Assembly: GCA_023484105.1 (NCBI GenBank) | Contig: JAMDBD010000003.1 | Location: 1 to 57,643 of the forward strand | From: Thermoplasmatota archaeon | GTDB lineage: Archaea > Thermoplasmatota > Thermoplasmata > Thermoplasmatales > Thermoplasmataceae | DNA length: 57,643 bases | Reading direction: 5' to 3' | Shown: one piece after another, positions 32,082 to 41,088 of the stretch | Numbering within the stretch: the first letter of the stretch is position 1 | Layout of the letters: every line of letters begins with the position of its first letter | Position numbers and translations under genes: made by a program | Notes under the pieces: model-generated | What the model saw: only the letters and a program-made list of their open reading frames with translations | Told to the model about the DNA's origin: nothing | Database searches by the model: none

Positions 32082-34757
32082 ATGCACAAATCCTTTTACA
32101 TACTTTTGGTCCTCGCAATGGTATGCGTGAGCTTTCAACTGGCGCCTTCGACAATGCACATGAATGATCAGGGTGCAAATCACCTCAGCCAAGGTGATTC
32201 TCCAGCGGCGCAAATTGGAAACACTGGAGAAAATTCTTCATACCTTTTATCATCAAATCTTACTGTAAAGGCGGGAACGAACCTCAGTTTTGTCAATACA
32301 AGTATAACGGTTGACGGCAATCTGAGCATTAGGATCTACGGATCTCTAAACCTTATAAACTCATCAATCACCAGTTTAAAATCCGGGGAATATGAAGGTT
32401 ACAGACTGGCAGTTATGGGGATTGGCGGCAGATCTCTTCCGGCTCATTTTTCAATGGATGAATCGTCTATCAGGATTAATCTCACCTTCAGCATGAAACG
32501 TACAGATGTCAGTATCATGAACTCCACGATCACATCGGCAGGTAATGGCACCTGGGTATCTTACAGCTTTACGAATTCTCTGGTGCATATATGGAATTCC
32601 ACACTGAACGGGCTCCATCATTTTGTCCAGAATTACCGAGACACTGTGGCGTATTCATACGGGAGCGGTTATCCAATTGCAAGGAACGGTTTCATCAGTA
32701 TGGGTTTCGCAGTAACCGGTTCTGCCCCCATTTCCGGCATGACGGTAGATATACAATACTCCGGTAATAACCCAGGGCATTCTGATTTTATCGTTATCAA
32801 TGTAAACGGGATTCAGTCAGATTTCGTGAGGATATATCCAAACAGCACAGGTTCTCTGAACATAAGCAGGTATCAAAACCTCACCTATGAATTTCCGGAG
32901 AGTATTTCAGTCAGCAGCCTGGAGGATAATCTTTCCAGAATGGTTTTCTACAACTACTCATACAGTAGCGGTTCCAATCTCACCATATGGAACCTGAGCT
33001 TGAGTTTTTATACTGCGGATCAGCTTTTCGTCCTTGGCAATGACAGCTACGACTATATGGTATCCAATTCTACAGTGTACGCTGCAAACACCAGATTTGA
33101 TTTCACGGGAAACTACAGCGGTTACAACTTTGGAAGAAAATGCCATTCAATAATTCTGGAAAAGGCGTCAAAGGCATTTCTGGAGACTGTACCAGAGGCA
33201 TCCGCTTCTTTTCCATTCAGCGTTTCCAGAAACTCAAGTCTCTACTTGTACGGAGAAGCTGTAATAAACCCGGTAAGCCATGGGAAGACCATCCATGGGG
33301 CACCATATGAGATTTTGCCATTAGATGGAAATAATTCAAACTTTGAATTTCCCATTCATTTACATCTGAAAGCATACAGGACGATCCTGCTTTCCACTCA
33401 ATTCAGAGGGAATAAAGCTGAATATGTTGGAAACTACGTTCTGAAAATTCTGGGCGAAGAGGCTGATTTTTATATGCCTTCAGCACAGGAAATCACCAGT
33501 TACCCGCGTGTAATGAAAAACATTACAATAGATATGCCATCTATGACGTTTGATCTTGTAAGGAGCGTTCAGTATTCTGATCTATCCGTCATGGTCAGCT
33601 ATCGAATAACCGGAATATCTGATCTGGAATCTGCCATAGACGCATCGATAATGATAACCGGATACGGTGAAATCATGAGATCGTTACAGGCAGTCTCTCT
33701 GCATGGAAACAACTTAACACTGAACTTCACGCTGTTTCCGGATCAACTTCTCTCAGGAACTTATGAGTTCATACTGAACATCTCATACACATTTCCTTAC
33801 GAGGTGAATGACTTTGCAGAGAACGTTACGCTTCACAATTTTACAGAAAGGTTTCACGGTTCCAATGACATTGCGTTCAGAATGGTCTCTCCCTGGAATG
33901 CATCTATCAGTACACCTATAAGCGCCCAGAAGAATACGGAAACAGGTATGATCTTTGACATTCTGATGACCAATTCATCCGGATCCACATATTCAGAGAA
34001 GGTTGCTGCAGTCGGGAACAGAAGCACCAATGTATACATTCCCTACAATGTATGGCTGATCAGTATTTCCCTTAAGGCATATGAAGGAAACGACTCCAGC
34101 ACGATCTTTTCCGGTTTGGCCATTGATATCAGTGCTCTCAGATCAGACATGACTCACAACGTAACCATCAGTGAAAGTGGAATACCATCAGGCAGGCTAT
34201 GGTATGTAAAATACGGCAACAGCACAGTTTATTCAAGAAGCGATTCCATTTCACTCTCCCTGCATTATCCAGAAGAAACAGTCTCATTCGGTTCGTCTCA
34301 ATTCTCGCCAGATGATGTCAGAGAATCTGTATCCTGGAACGAAAGCAGTGTGCATGTTACCTTTTTCAGAAAGAGATACAGCCTTGGTATAGAGGCCGGT
34401 ATTTCTTCCAGAGCGGTCAAGCAGTCATATTTCGTCCTTATGCTGAACGGCATGGAACTTGTAAGCAACAATGGAACTTTCAATCTGGAACTGCAGGGTG
34501 GAAATTATTCATTCAGCATCATAATGATCACCAGCGGATTTGTCGAGAGAAGAAATATTTCCACTGATCTGGAGAGTAATACGTCAATGGTGGTTTACTT
34601 CAGCATGCCTGAAGTTTCCTCAGGTGTTTTTCCATCTTACATTCTCTACATCTCATTCGCAGCTTTGGTGACTGCAGCTCTTGCCTTTTATCTCAGGAGG
34701 AATCACTACACCGTTTGCACAAAGTGCGGTTCTCTGCTCCGTGGTAAAAGATATTAA
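32082..34757 (+). CDS. Large secreted, membrane-anchored surface protein with a cytoplasmic CxxC tail
   Basis: 891 residues. An N-terminal signal peptide (KSFYILLVLAMVCVSFQLA) is followed by a long extracellular region, unusually rich in Asn, Ser and Thr, with dozens of N-x-S/T glycosylation sites. Repeated short strands such as NLTVKAGTNLSFVNTSITVDGNLSI suggest a beta-helix-like fold at the start. A C-terminal membrane helix (about 845-868, YILYISFAALVTAALAFYL) precedes a short basic tail ending HYTVCTKCGSLLRGKRY. No catalytic domain is recognised. It is probably a structural or adhesive envelope protein specific to this lineage. Confidence 0.8.
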   Translation: MHKSFYILLVLAMVCVSFQLAPSTMHMNDQGANHLSQGDSPAAQIGNTGENSSYLLSSNLTVKAGTNLSFVNTSITVDGNLSIRIYGSLNLINSSITSLKSGEYEGYRLAVMGIGGRSLPAHFSMDESSIRINLTFSMKRTDVSIMNSTITSAGNGTWVSYSFTNSLVHIWNSTLNGLHHFVQNYRDTVAYSYGSGYPIARNGFISMGFAVTGSAPISGMTVDIQYSGNNPGHSDFIVINVNGIQSDFVRIYPNSTGSLNISRYQNLTYEFPESISVSSLEDNLSRMVFYNYSYSSGSNLTIWNLSLSFYTADQLFVLGNDSYDYMVSNSTVYAANTRFDFTGNYSGYNFGRKCHSIILEKASKAFLETVPEASASFPFSVSRNSSLYLYGEAVINPVSHGKTIHGAPYEILPLDGNNSNFEFPIHLHLKAYRTILLSTQFRGNKAEYVGNYVLKILGEEADFYMPSAQEITSYPRVMKNITIDMPSMTFDLVRSVQYSDLSVMVSYRITGISDLESAIDASIMITGYGEIMRSLQAVSLHGNNLTLNFTLFPDQLLSGTYEFILNISYTFPYEVNDFAENVTLHNFTERFHGSNDIAFRMVSPWNASISTPISAQKNTETGMIFDILMTNSSGSTYSEKVAAVGNRSTNVYIPYNVWLISISLKAYEGNDSSTIFSGLAIDISALRSDMTHNVTISESGIPSGRLWYVKYGNSTVYSRSDSISLSLHYPEETVSFGSSQFSPDDVRESVSWNESSVHVTFFRKRYSLGIEAGISSRAVKQSYFVLMLNGMELVSNNGTFNLELQGGNYSFSIIMITSGFVERRNISTDLESNTSMVVYFSMPEVSSGVFPSYILYISFAALVTAALAFYLRRNHYTVCTKCGSLLRGKRY

Positions 34758-34781
34758 CAGAGTTACATATGACCTGAGAAG

Positions 34782-35249
34782 TTGCCTATTAGAGTGCTCT
34801 TTGTTGACAGGGACGGGACAATAAATGTGGATTGCCCATACTGCCACGATCCGTCAGATCTCAGGATATACATGGATGCGGTATATCTTATGAGGGAATA
34901 CAGCGAAAGTGGATACAGCATAATCATGATTACCAACCAGTCAGGCATCAACAGGGGATACTTTACCATTGATCAGATGAATGCATTCAACCGTGAACTT
35001 TCTGCGAGACTGAAAAAGTTTGGGGTGCATATAGATTCCATCTATTACTGCCCACACAAACCTGAGGAAAAATGCAGATGCAGAAAACCTGAACGGGGAA
35101 TGATAGACATGGCAACACATGATTTTGATATTGATCTTAAAAACTCCATAATACTTGGCGACAGGGATGACGTGGATGGAGAACTGGCCAGAAGAATCGG
35201 GATCAACTATATAATATTGAACAGGAATAAGATTGAACTTGCAGACTAA
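34782..35249 (+). CDS. HAD-superfamily phosphatase, GmhB-like
   Basis: 155 residues from TTG 34782. HAD motif I is VLFVDRDGT (Asp9, Asp11), motif II ITNQSG, motif III RKPERG and motif IV ILGDRDDVDG. A zinc loop of the GmhB type, CPHKPEEKCRCRKP, is present but shorter than usual. GmhB removes a phosphate from heptose or related sugar bisphosphates; histidinol phosphatases use the same fold. The next gene is a glycosyltransferase that overlaps its end, so a role in making an activated sugar for surface glycans is a reasonable inference. Confidence 0.82.
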   Translation: MPIRVLFVDRDGTINVDCPYCHDPSDLRIYMDAVYLMREYSESGYSIIMITNQSGINRGYFTIDQMNAFNRELSARLKKFGVHIDSIYYCPHKPEEKCRCRKPERGMIDMATHDFDIDLKNSIILGDRDDVDGELARRIGINYIILNRNKIELAD

Positions 35250-36273
35250 TAACCCGCTAATCAGTATAATCATTCCTGCCCATGACAGGAGGGCGTTCGT
35301 TACAAACGCTGTCAGATCTGTTCTGGATCAGGACTGCCAGCGCGAAATATATGAGGTTATAGTTGTCAAGAATTTCATAGATGATTTCATAGACCGTTTT
35401 CTGAATGAACACGGCATCCAAACGGTGTTCACAGAGGAGAAACCGCTATCAAAAAAGATTATAGCCGGACTAAAGGTTGCCCGAGGTTCCGTGATATGCT
35501 TCCTCGATGATGACGATGAATTTGTAAAGCACAAGATCAGCGAAGTTGATAAGTTATTCCGGGACGGGAATGTCATCTTTTATCACAACGGCTATTATCC
35601 AATTGATTCAGGTGGAAAGAAGATCAGGACCAGGGAAAGGATGCGTGGTACAAAGGCTGAGTCAGGAACACCCGAGGAGTTTGCAGCAAGAATATCAGAA
35701 TTTCTGACGCTGAGAGCTGACTGGTACATGAGCATGATATCAATGCGCAGGGAGGTTCTTGAGAAATACATACCGGAACTCAATGAGATAACTGCCAGCA
35801 TCGACAAATTCCTTTTTTATATATCGGCAAACGAAACCGGAAAGGTCATTGCTGACAGCAGGGAACTGACAAGATACAGGATACACAGCAGCCTCACAAA
35901 CTTCACGGAGCCACTTGCATCTTTTTCATCAAAGAAGTCCGATTTTTACAGAAGATCCTCAGAGACGTTCAGAAAACTAGCCGAACTTTCAAAAAACAGG
36001 TCAGTCAGGAAAGTTATTGAGTGTGTGGGAAGGCATGAGAAGGTGCTTGCGGATTTTCACGTTCCACGAGGCATAAAGAGAAAGGAGCGGATAGTGGATG
36101 CCATACAGCTTCTCAGATGCAACAGGGCAGTCAGATCAAGGGCATTCTACTTCTGGGCACTGGCAGGCCTGCTTGGGGCGTTCCAGCCACGGATACCGCT
36201 ATTCTTCTACCATCTGATATATGACAGGGAACTTAGGAGAATATTTGCAGGGGGTGAATCTGGTGATGATTGA
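35233..36273 (+). CDS. GT2-family glycosyltransferase
   Basis: 346 residues from TTG 35233 (TTG 35239 is an alternative). The GT-A domain starts NPLISIIIPAHDRRAFVTNAVRSVLDQD and holds the metal-binding acidic run ICFLDDDDEF. A second domain of about 180 residues follows, ending in a hydrophobic helix near 300-330 that may touch the membrane. The protein lacks the usual multi-spanning C-terminus. It overlaps the HAD phosphatase by 17 bases. Donor and acceptor sugars are unknown. Confidence 0.8.
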   Translation: MNLQTNNPLISIIIPAHDRRAFVTNAVRSVLDQDCQREIYEVIVVKNFIDDFIDRFLNEHGIQTVFTEEKPLSKKIIAGLKVARGSVICFLDDDDEFVKHKISEVDKLFRDGNVIFYHNGYYPIDSGGKKIRTRERMRGTKAESGTPEEFAARISEFLTLRADWYMSMISMRREVLEKYIPELNEITASIDKFLFYISANETGKVIADSRELTRYRIHSSLTNFTEPLASFSSKKSDFYRRSSETFRKLAELSKNRSVRKVIECVGRHEKVLADFHVPRGIKRKERIVDAIQLLRCNRAVRSRAFYFWALAGLLGAFQPRIPLFFYHLIYDRELRRIFAGGESGDD

Positions 36274-36373
36274 ACTTGCAGTATTATCTCACACTTTAAT
36301 CGAACCAAAGAATATAGGAGCATATGTGATACTTCAGTCAGGCAGGAATGAATCTCCGATGGTGATGTTATGA
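36266..36373 (+). CDS. Small translationally coupled ORF (35 aa), unrecognised
   Basis: ATG 36266 lies in the last codons of the glycosyltransferase gene, and the TGA stop overlaps the ATG of the ThyX-like gene (ATGA). GGGGGTGA at 36250-36257 is a strong binding site 8 bases before the start. The product begins MIELAVLSHTLIEPKNIGAY and ends SPMVML. It weakly resembles the first strands of DUF151/bifunctional-nuclease proteins (inference). It could be a real small protein, a remnant, or a coupling device for the next gene. Confidence 0.45.
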   Translation: MIELAVLSHTLIEPKNIGAYVILQSGRNESPMVML

Positions 36374-37884
36374 GCGATCCGTTCTCGAACACAGATAAGA
36401 ATGTATTTCTCATCAAAACTGATAAAATGATAGATCGAGGGGCTCTGATGTCCAGATACAGCAGGACCGCAAATCCGGACATCAGGGATCTGTATGCTAA
36501 AGAATTCCTTGGAAAGGACAAATTCGGGTCTGATTTCTACAGGAGAATATTCATAGAATACGGCGATGAATCCATCTCGGAACTGGTAACTGCCCAGATG
36601 GGCATTCAGGGGGTAAGCAATGTATGTGCCCAGATCATGGAAGATAGCAGAATTGGCCTTTCATTTCTGGAGAAGTCGTCAAGGTATGTCAGCTACGCCA
36701 GGAAGGTATCGGGAAGATTTCAGTTCATGGATGCAGATTCCTGCGGATTCTCAGGTGAACTTGCCTCGGAATATGAGAATGTGTGTGGCAACCTCTTTGA
36801 AACATATTCCACCATGGTTCAGAACCTCACCATGTATATCGAGGAGAGATTTCCCCTGGATGAAGTGGTTTCTCGGATATCCGGTGCTGATCGCGAGCTG
36901 GAGGATAAGGCTATTGAGAAGGCATACAGAAGGGCTGTGAGTGCCAGAGTTCTTGACGACGCAAGGTTTCTTTTGCCTGCATCCACAAGTACGAACCTCG
37001 GAATAACAGGCAACGCAAGGGCTTTCCTGAATGTAATTCTGAGGCTGAAGGCTTACGGTCTGCCTGAAGCACAAAAAATGGCAGTCAGCATGGAGAGTGA
37101 ACTTGAAAGTGAATTCCCAGAACTGATAAAGGCAGCCAGTGATTCCCACGCCAGGAGGTCCATAGAGTACAGGGTGTCGCGGAACAGGCTTATTGAGAGC
37201 AATCTTTCCAGAAACCAGAAATCAGGAGTGGAAATGATATCACACATGCAGGAAGAGCAATTTGCCGGTATAATTAAGGAAATGTTTTCTGAAAAAGGTG
37301 GTGATAATAGCCCGGAAATGACGCTTTCGAAAATTTGCGCTGAGATTTCAGATATGAGAAGAAACAGAAGAGACAGGCCAGGCAGAATTTTTGAGATTCC
37401 TGAAATGAGCTTCAGAGTTGGGATGTCATTTGGCACATTCAGGGATTTTCACAGACACAGAATGTTCACGATCATCCGTGGGTATCTGACAGGCGGAGGA
37501 GAGAAATTCATGCCCGACCTGGTATCTGTTATCCCCGAGGAAAAAAGAAGATACAGCCAGGCAATGCGTGCTTCGGACGAGCTCTGGAAGAAGCTCAATT
37601 CTAGGTACGGTCCAGCGTCTGCCCAGTATGCTGTCCCGTTCGGACAGATATATCAGTTTTACGTTAAGGGGAACCTGCAGGAATTCGCATATTTCATTGA
37701 GCTGAGAACTACGCCTGCTGCCCACTATGAGATAAGGAGGGTGGCGCAGGAAATTTACCGCCTGATCCGCATTGCCTATCCACTCTCTTCAGCAATCATA
37801 AAGTTTGCAGATACAGACGAATACGATCTTGGAAGAATTTTTCAGGAAATGAGGATAGAAAGGAAGAGGGAGGGAATGAAATGA
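36370..37884 (+). CDS. Two-domain ThyX-like flavin-dependent thymidylate synthase
   Basis: 504 residues, about twice the ~220-250 residues of ordinary ThyX. The N-terminal half shows a ThyX-like fold (IEYGDESISELVTAQMGIQG, LEKSSRYVSYA, LDDARFLLPASTSTNLGITGNARA). The C-terminal half repeats it and keeps an RHR core, FRDFHRHRMFTIIRGYL, in place of the full ThyX motif RHRxxSxxxxSxR, then AYFIELRTTPAAHYEIRRVAQEIY. This long form is known in archaea and some bacteria. Whether it makes dTMP from dUMP is not certain. GGTGAT lies just before the ATG. Confidence 0.85.
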   Translation: MSDPFSNTDKNVFLIKTDKMIDRGALMSRYSRTANPDIRDLYAKEFLGKDKFGSDFYRRIFIEYGDESISELVTAQMGIQGVSNVCAQIMEDSRIGLSFLEKSSRYVSYARKVSGRFQFMDADSCGFSGELASEYENVCGNLFETYSTMVQNLTMYIEERFPLDEVVSRISGADRELEDKAIEKAYRRAVSARVLDDARFLLPASTSTNLGITGNARAFLNVILRLKAYGLPEAQKMAVSMESELESEFPELIKAASDSHARRSIEYRVSRNRLIESNLSRNQKSGVEMISHMQEEQFAGIIKEMFSEKGGDNSPEMTLSKICAEISDMRRNRRDRPGRIFEIPEMSFRVGMSFGTFRDFHRHRMFTIIRGYLTGGGEKFMPDLVSVIPEEKRRYSQAMRASDELWKKLNSRYGPASAQYAVPFGQIYQFYVKGNLQEFAYFIELRTTPAAHYEIRRVAQEIYRLIRIAYPLSSAIIKFADTDEYDLGRIFQEMRIERKREGMK

Positions 37885-38814
37885 TCAGAGTTCAAGACAA
37901 GAATGAACTTCCCGCAGACTCATCTGCCAGCTTGAAAATTTACTGAAGGAATTGAAAATTATCGAAGTAAAGTTTTCCACGTGCATTGATGGGATGATCA
38001 CTGAAAATACGAAATCTCTTCCGACAAGCTTCTGTGCCATTCCAAGCAGGGCTATGTAAGAGTCTGTGCATTCCTTGAAATAAAAGTCAATCAGCGGGTT
38101 CTGAAACGTTGTCTCGTATATCTTCTCGTCCTTTGATATTTCAACCGTGCCGCTTTTTGAAAGGAGCTCTCCTTTCTCATAATATACGGAATGCGTATTT
38201 CCCTCATGCAGATACTTAATCTCCCGCATCCAGTTATTGCCAAAGGTGGTTATCACCTGATCGTTCATGATATCCATTGATTTTGGCGGAACCTTTGTCG
38301 ATATCTCAAAGTAATGAAGAGGAACCTCCTGTGAGAGGCGTTTCAGGAGTTCAAACCTGTTCTCCATGGCTCCAAGAGATACAACCGCTAGTTTTGTAAC
38401 GGTCTGCGAATGCTTGCTAAGGACGCCGATCACATCATTATGGTTATTTGCATGATACCTGAAATAAAGGTAACAGCGATCATCCTTTATAAGTATTGCA
38501 TCCACAACAACAGATGGTATGGTTATCAGTTCAGTGAAAAAAGGCATTATGTTATGTGATGAGATGTCTATGGCAACTGACCATGATCCGTGGTAATTCA
38601 CGGCGCCTATCTTCTCCATCTCTCTGGAAAAATCAAGAGGCAGGGACTCTCTGAGCACACTGTTTATGACCATCAGCCCCTTGGAATCAACTCTCCTGAT
38701 TTTTGCAACAGATCTGAGGCCAAATTTCTTACTTATCGCACCGAAATCGTTCTCAAGTTTGAATGAAACAACGCATCCGTTTTTCAGATTGTTCCCGAGT
38801 TCAGATATGAGCAT
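37885..38814 (-). CDS. Uncharacterised 309-residue protein
   Basis: I do not recognise the family. The product is soluble, with no signal peptide or membrane helix, and is mixed alpha/beta: GCVVSFKLENDFGAISKKFGL, VAIDISSHNIMPFFTELITI, RCYLYFRYHANNHNDVIGVL and FKECTDSYIALLGMAQKLVG. The helix RELL-type motifs of DNA-binding domains are not obvious, although a role as a regulator is possible. Its stop abuts the ThyX-like gene stop (convergent). A TATA-like box 24 bases before the ATG suggests a leaderless mRNA. Confidence 0.75.
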   Translation of the reverse strand: MLISELGNNLKNGCVVSFKLENDFGAISKKFGLRSVAKIRRVDSKGLMVINSVLRESLPLDFSREMEKIGAVNYHGSWSVAIDISSHNIMPFFTELITIPSVVVDAILIKDDRCYLYFRYHANNHNDVIGVLSKHSQTVTKLAVVSLGAMENRFELLKRLSQEVPLHYFEISTKVPPKSMDIMNDQVITTFGNNWMREIKYLHEGNTHSVYYEKGELLSKSGTVEISKDEKIYETTFQNPLIDFYFKECTDSYIALLGMAQKLVGRDFVFSVIIPSMHVENFTSIIFNSFSKFSSWQMSLREVHSCLEL

Positions 38815-38832
38815 ACAAGCGTAGCCCTTATC

Positions 38833-38843
38833 CTTATAATAAT
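38833..38843 (-). promoter_or_regulatory. Putative TATA box for the 309-residue protein gene
   Basis: Minus-strand ATTATTATAAG centred about 24 bases before ATG 38814, at leaderless spacing. Confidence 0.5.
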
Positions 38844-38950
38844 ATTTTTCACCCCGATCGAAAACGATGGTATCAGACAGACCTTCATCCAGAGAGTTGA
38901 TTTATGGCTGTATTTTCAGCAAACGTTAATGAATTCTTTTGTGAAAAACC

Positions 38951-38958
38951 TTTATATT
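38951..38958 (+). promoter_or_regulatory. Putative TATA box for the thermosome gene
   Basis: TTTATATT, about 43 bases before ATG 38997. The leader would be about 20 bases and carries GAGGTG at 38983-38988, so this single gene combines a promoter box with a ribosome binding site, fitting strong expression. Confidence 0.5.
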
Positions 38959-38996
38959 GAAGGACATATTTACGGAGCACTTGAGGTGCTTTGAAA

Positions 38997-40649
38997 ATGA
39001 TGTCAGGGCAGATGCCTATATTAATTCTTAAGGAAGGAACGAGAAGGGAACAGGGTAAAGATGCACAGCGTGCAAACATTGAGGCAGCTAAATCAATAGC
39101 GGACTCGATAAGAACCACCCTTGGTCCGAAGGGAATGGACAAGATGCTGGTAGATTCCATAGGAGATATTGTAATATCCAACGATGGGGCAACCATACTG
39201 AAGGAAATGGATGTGGATCACCCTACAGCCAAGATGATCGTAGAGGTTGCAAAATCTCAGGACTCATCAGTAGGTGACGGTACAACCACTGCTGTGATAC
39301 TGGCTGGGGAATTTTTGAAGCAGGCGGAGACCCTGCTTGATCAGGGTGTGCATTCAACGGTAATAGCAAATGGATACAGACTGGCCATGAACGAGGCCAA
39401 GAAGATTATGGACTCAGTTGCAAAGTCATCGTCTGATGACAAGACTCTCAGGAATATTGCAATTACTGCACTCAGTGGAAAGAATACCGGGACTTCCTAC
39501 GAATTTCTATCGGATCTGGTCGTCAAGGCAGTCAATGCTGTTGCAGAGGAGAAGAATGGGAAAATAGTTGTGGATCACTCCAACATAAAGGTGGACAAGA
39601 AAAATGGTGGGAACGTTACCGATACGCAGCTTATAGAGGGATTGGTCATTGACAAGGAAAGAGTGCATCCCAAAATGCCGGTTATAGTTAAAAACGCTAA
39701 GATCGCGCTGATAGACTCCGCGCTGGAAATAAAGAAGACAGAAATTGAGGCAAAGGTACAGATAACCGACCCGTCAAAGATTCAGGACTTCCTTGGCCAG
39801 GAATCTGAGACATTCAAGAGCATGGTTGAAAAGATTAAGAAGAGCGGTGCGAACGTTGTTCTCTGTCAGAAAGGTATAGAGGACCTTGCTCAGCACTACT
39901 TTGCCAAGGACGGCATATATGCAGTGAGAAGGGTAAAGAAGAGCGACATGGAAAAACTTGCAAAGGCAACCGGCGGTAAGATAATAACTAACCTTGATGA
40001 CCTTAGCAAGGACGTACTGGGAAAGGCGGAAAAAGTCGAAGAGAAGAAAATAGGGGACGACAGGATGACATTCATCACTGGCTGTGCGAATCCAAAAGCC
40101 GTAAACATACTTATACGCGGCGCAACCGAACATGTTGTATCTGAAATCGAAAGATCACTCAACGATGCAATACGCGTGGTTGCTATCACGAAGGAGGACG
40201 GAAAGTACCTTTACGGAGGAGGTGCAATAGAAGCAGAACTTGCCCTGAAGCTCAGGAACTATGCCAACACGGTGGGTGGAAGGGAGCAGCTGGCAATAGA
40301 GGCATTTTCTAAAGCCCTTGAGATAATTCCAAGAACTCTTTCCGAAAATGCAGGAATGGACCCGATCAACACTCTTATAAAACTTAAATCCGAGCATGAA
40401 AAGGGAAAGCAGTCTGCAGGAATCAGCGTCACCGAGAACACCGTTGGAGACATGGCCTCAGCCGGCGTCCTGGATCCAATACGCGTGAAGAAGCATGCCC
40501 TTGAATCGGCAGTTGAGGTTGCCACGATGATCCTGAGAATTGATGACGTTATAGCAAGCAAGAAATCCAGTGCTTCTGAATCACCGGGCGGCGGAGCAGG
40601 GGGCATGGGAGGAATGGGCGGAGGCATGGGTGGAATGCCACCCTACTGA
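38997..40649 (+). CDS. Thermosome subunit (group II chaperonin)
   Basis: 550 residues from ATG 38997 (MMSGQMPILILKEGTRREQGKDAQ), after GAGGTG with 8-base spacing. ATP-binding and hydrolysis motifs are TTLGPKGMDKMLVD, SNDGATILKEMDVDHP and the GDGTTTAVILAGE loop with its catalytic Asp; GGGAIEAEL lies in the C-terminal equatorial part. The C-terminal tail is the usual Gly/Met-rich run (GGMGGMGGGMGGMPPY). It folds proteins inside a double-ring complex. The sequence looks alpha-type; only one subunit gene is in the window. Confidence 0.96.
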   Translation: MMSGQMPILILKEGTRREQGKDAQRANIEAAKSIADSIRTTLGPKGMDKMLVDSIGDIVISNDGATILKEMDVDHPTAKMIVEVAKSQDSSVGDGTTTAVILAGEFLKQAETLLDQGVHSTVIANGYRLAMNEAKKIMDSVAKSSSDDKTLRNIAITALSGKNTGTSYEFLSDLVVKAVNAVAEEKNGKIVVDHSNIKVDKKNGGNVTDTQLIEGLVIDKERVHPKMPVIVKNAKIALIDSALEIKKTEIEAKVQITDPSKIQDFLGQESETFKSMVEKIKKSGANVVLCQKGIEDLAQHYFAKDGIYAVRRVKKSDMEKLAKATGGKIITNLDDLSKDVLGKAEKVEEKKIGDDRMTFITGCANPKAVNILIRGATEHVVSEIERSLNDAIRVVAITKEDGKYLYGGGAIEAELALKLRNYANTVGGREQLAIEAFSKALEIIPRTLSENAGMDPINTLIKLKSEHEKGKQSAGISVTENTVGDMASAGVLDPIRVKKHALESAVEVATMILRIDDVIASKKSSASESPGGGAGGMGGMGGGMGGMPPY

Positions 40650-40654
40650 TCCTG

Positions 40655-40698
40655 CCTTTTTCCTTTTTTGTAAATGCTGTTTTTTTGATTTTTCATAA
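40655..40698 (+). terminator. Oligo-T transcription terminator after the thermosome gene
   Basis: Three closely spaced T runs (CTTTTTCCTTTTTTG, then GTTTTTTTGATTTTTC) begin about 6 bases after the stop. Archaeal RNA polymerase stops at such U-rich stretches without needing a hairpin. Confidence 0.6.
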
Positions 40699-40968
40699 TA
40701 TTCCAGAAATTCAATTTTGAGATGCCGTATGTTTTAAAGAGAGAAAAATCAAATACTGCATTCTGCATAAATTTTTAAAGATAAAGTGCAAAGAAAGATC
40801 AACAATAAGCATGGAAACTGTTAGCTGTAGTTATAGATAAGAAATGATGGGTGATAAGGCATTTATGCGAAGCCAAGTGATAACTTGAATTTGGAAGTAA
40901 GCCAAGAAGTATGTAAATGGCTGGTATCAGATTCCAACTCTGATTAACGTTCTCTTAAAATATTCAGA
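40699..40968. other. Gene-free stretch between the thermosome terminator and tRNA-Thr
   Basis: Together with the terminator this makes 319 bases without a protein gene. I see no credible frame, RNA fold or repeat in it. Confidence 0.5.
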
Positions 40969-41041
40969 GCCGCCGACGGGGTTCGATCCCGCGACCTCGT
41001 GCTTACCAAGCACGCGCTCTACCAGGCTGAGCTACGGCGGC
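40969..41041 (-). tRNA. tRNA-Thr (anticodon GGT)
   Basis: 73 bases on the minus strand: acceptor GCCGCCG/CGGCGGC, D-arm GCTCAGCCTGGTAGAGC, anticodon stem CGTGC/GCACG around TTGGTAA, and T-arm GCGGG ATCGAAC CCCGT. Anticodon GGT (window 41005-41007) reads threonine codons ACC/ACU. No intron, and CCA is not encoded. A TATA-like TTTAATATATCC about 32 bases upstream (41067-41078) lies in the gap before the end of ahcY. Confidence 0.96.
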
Positions 41042-41088
41042 ATGATTTAGCAAATGCTGATTGCCCGGATATATTAAAATCTTCTAAG

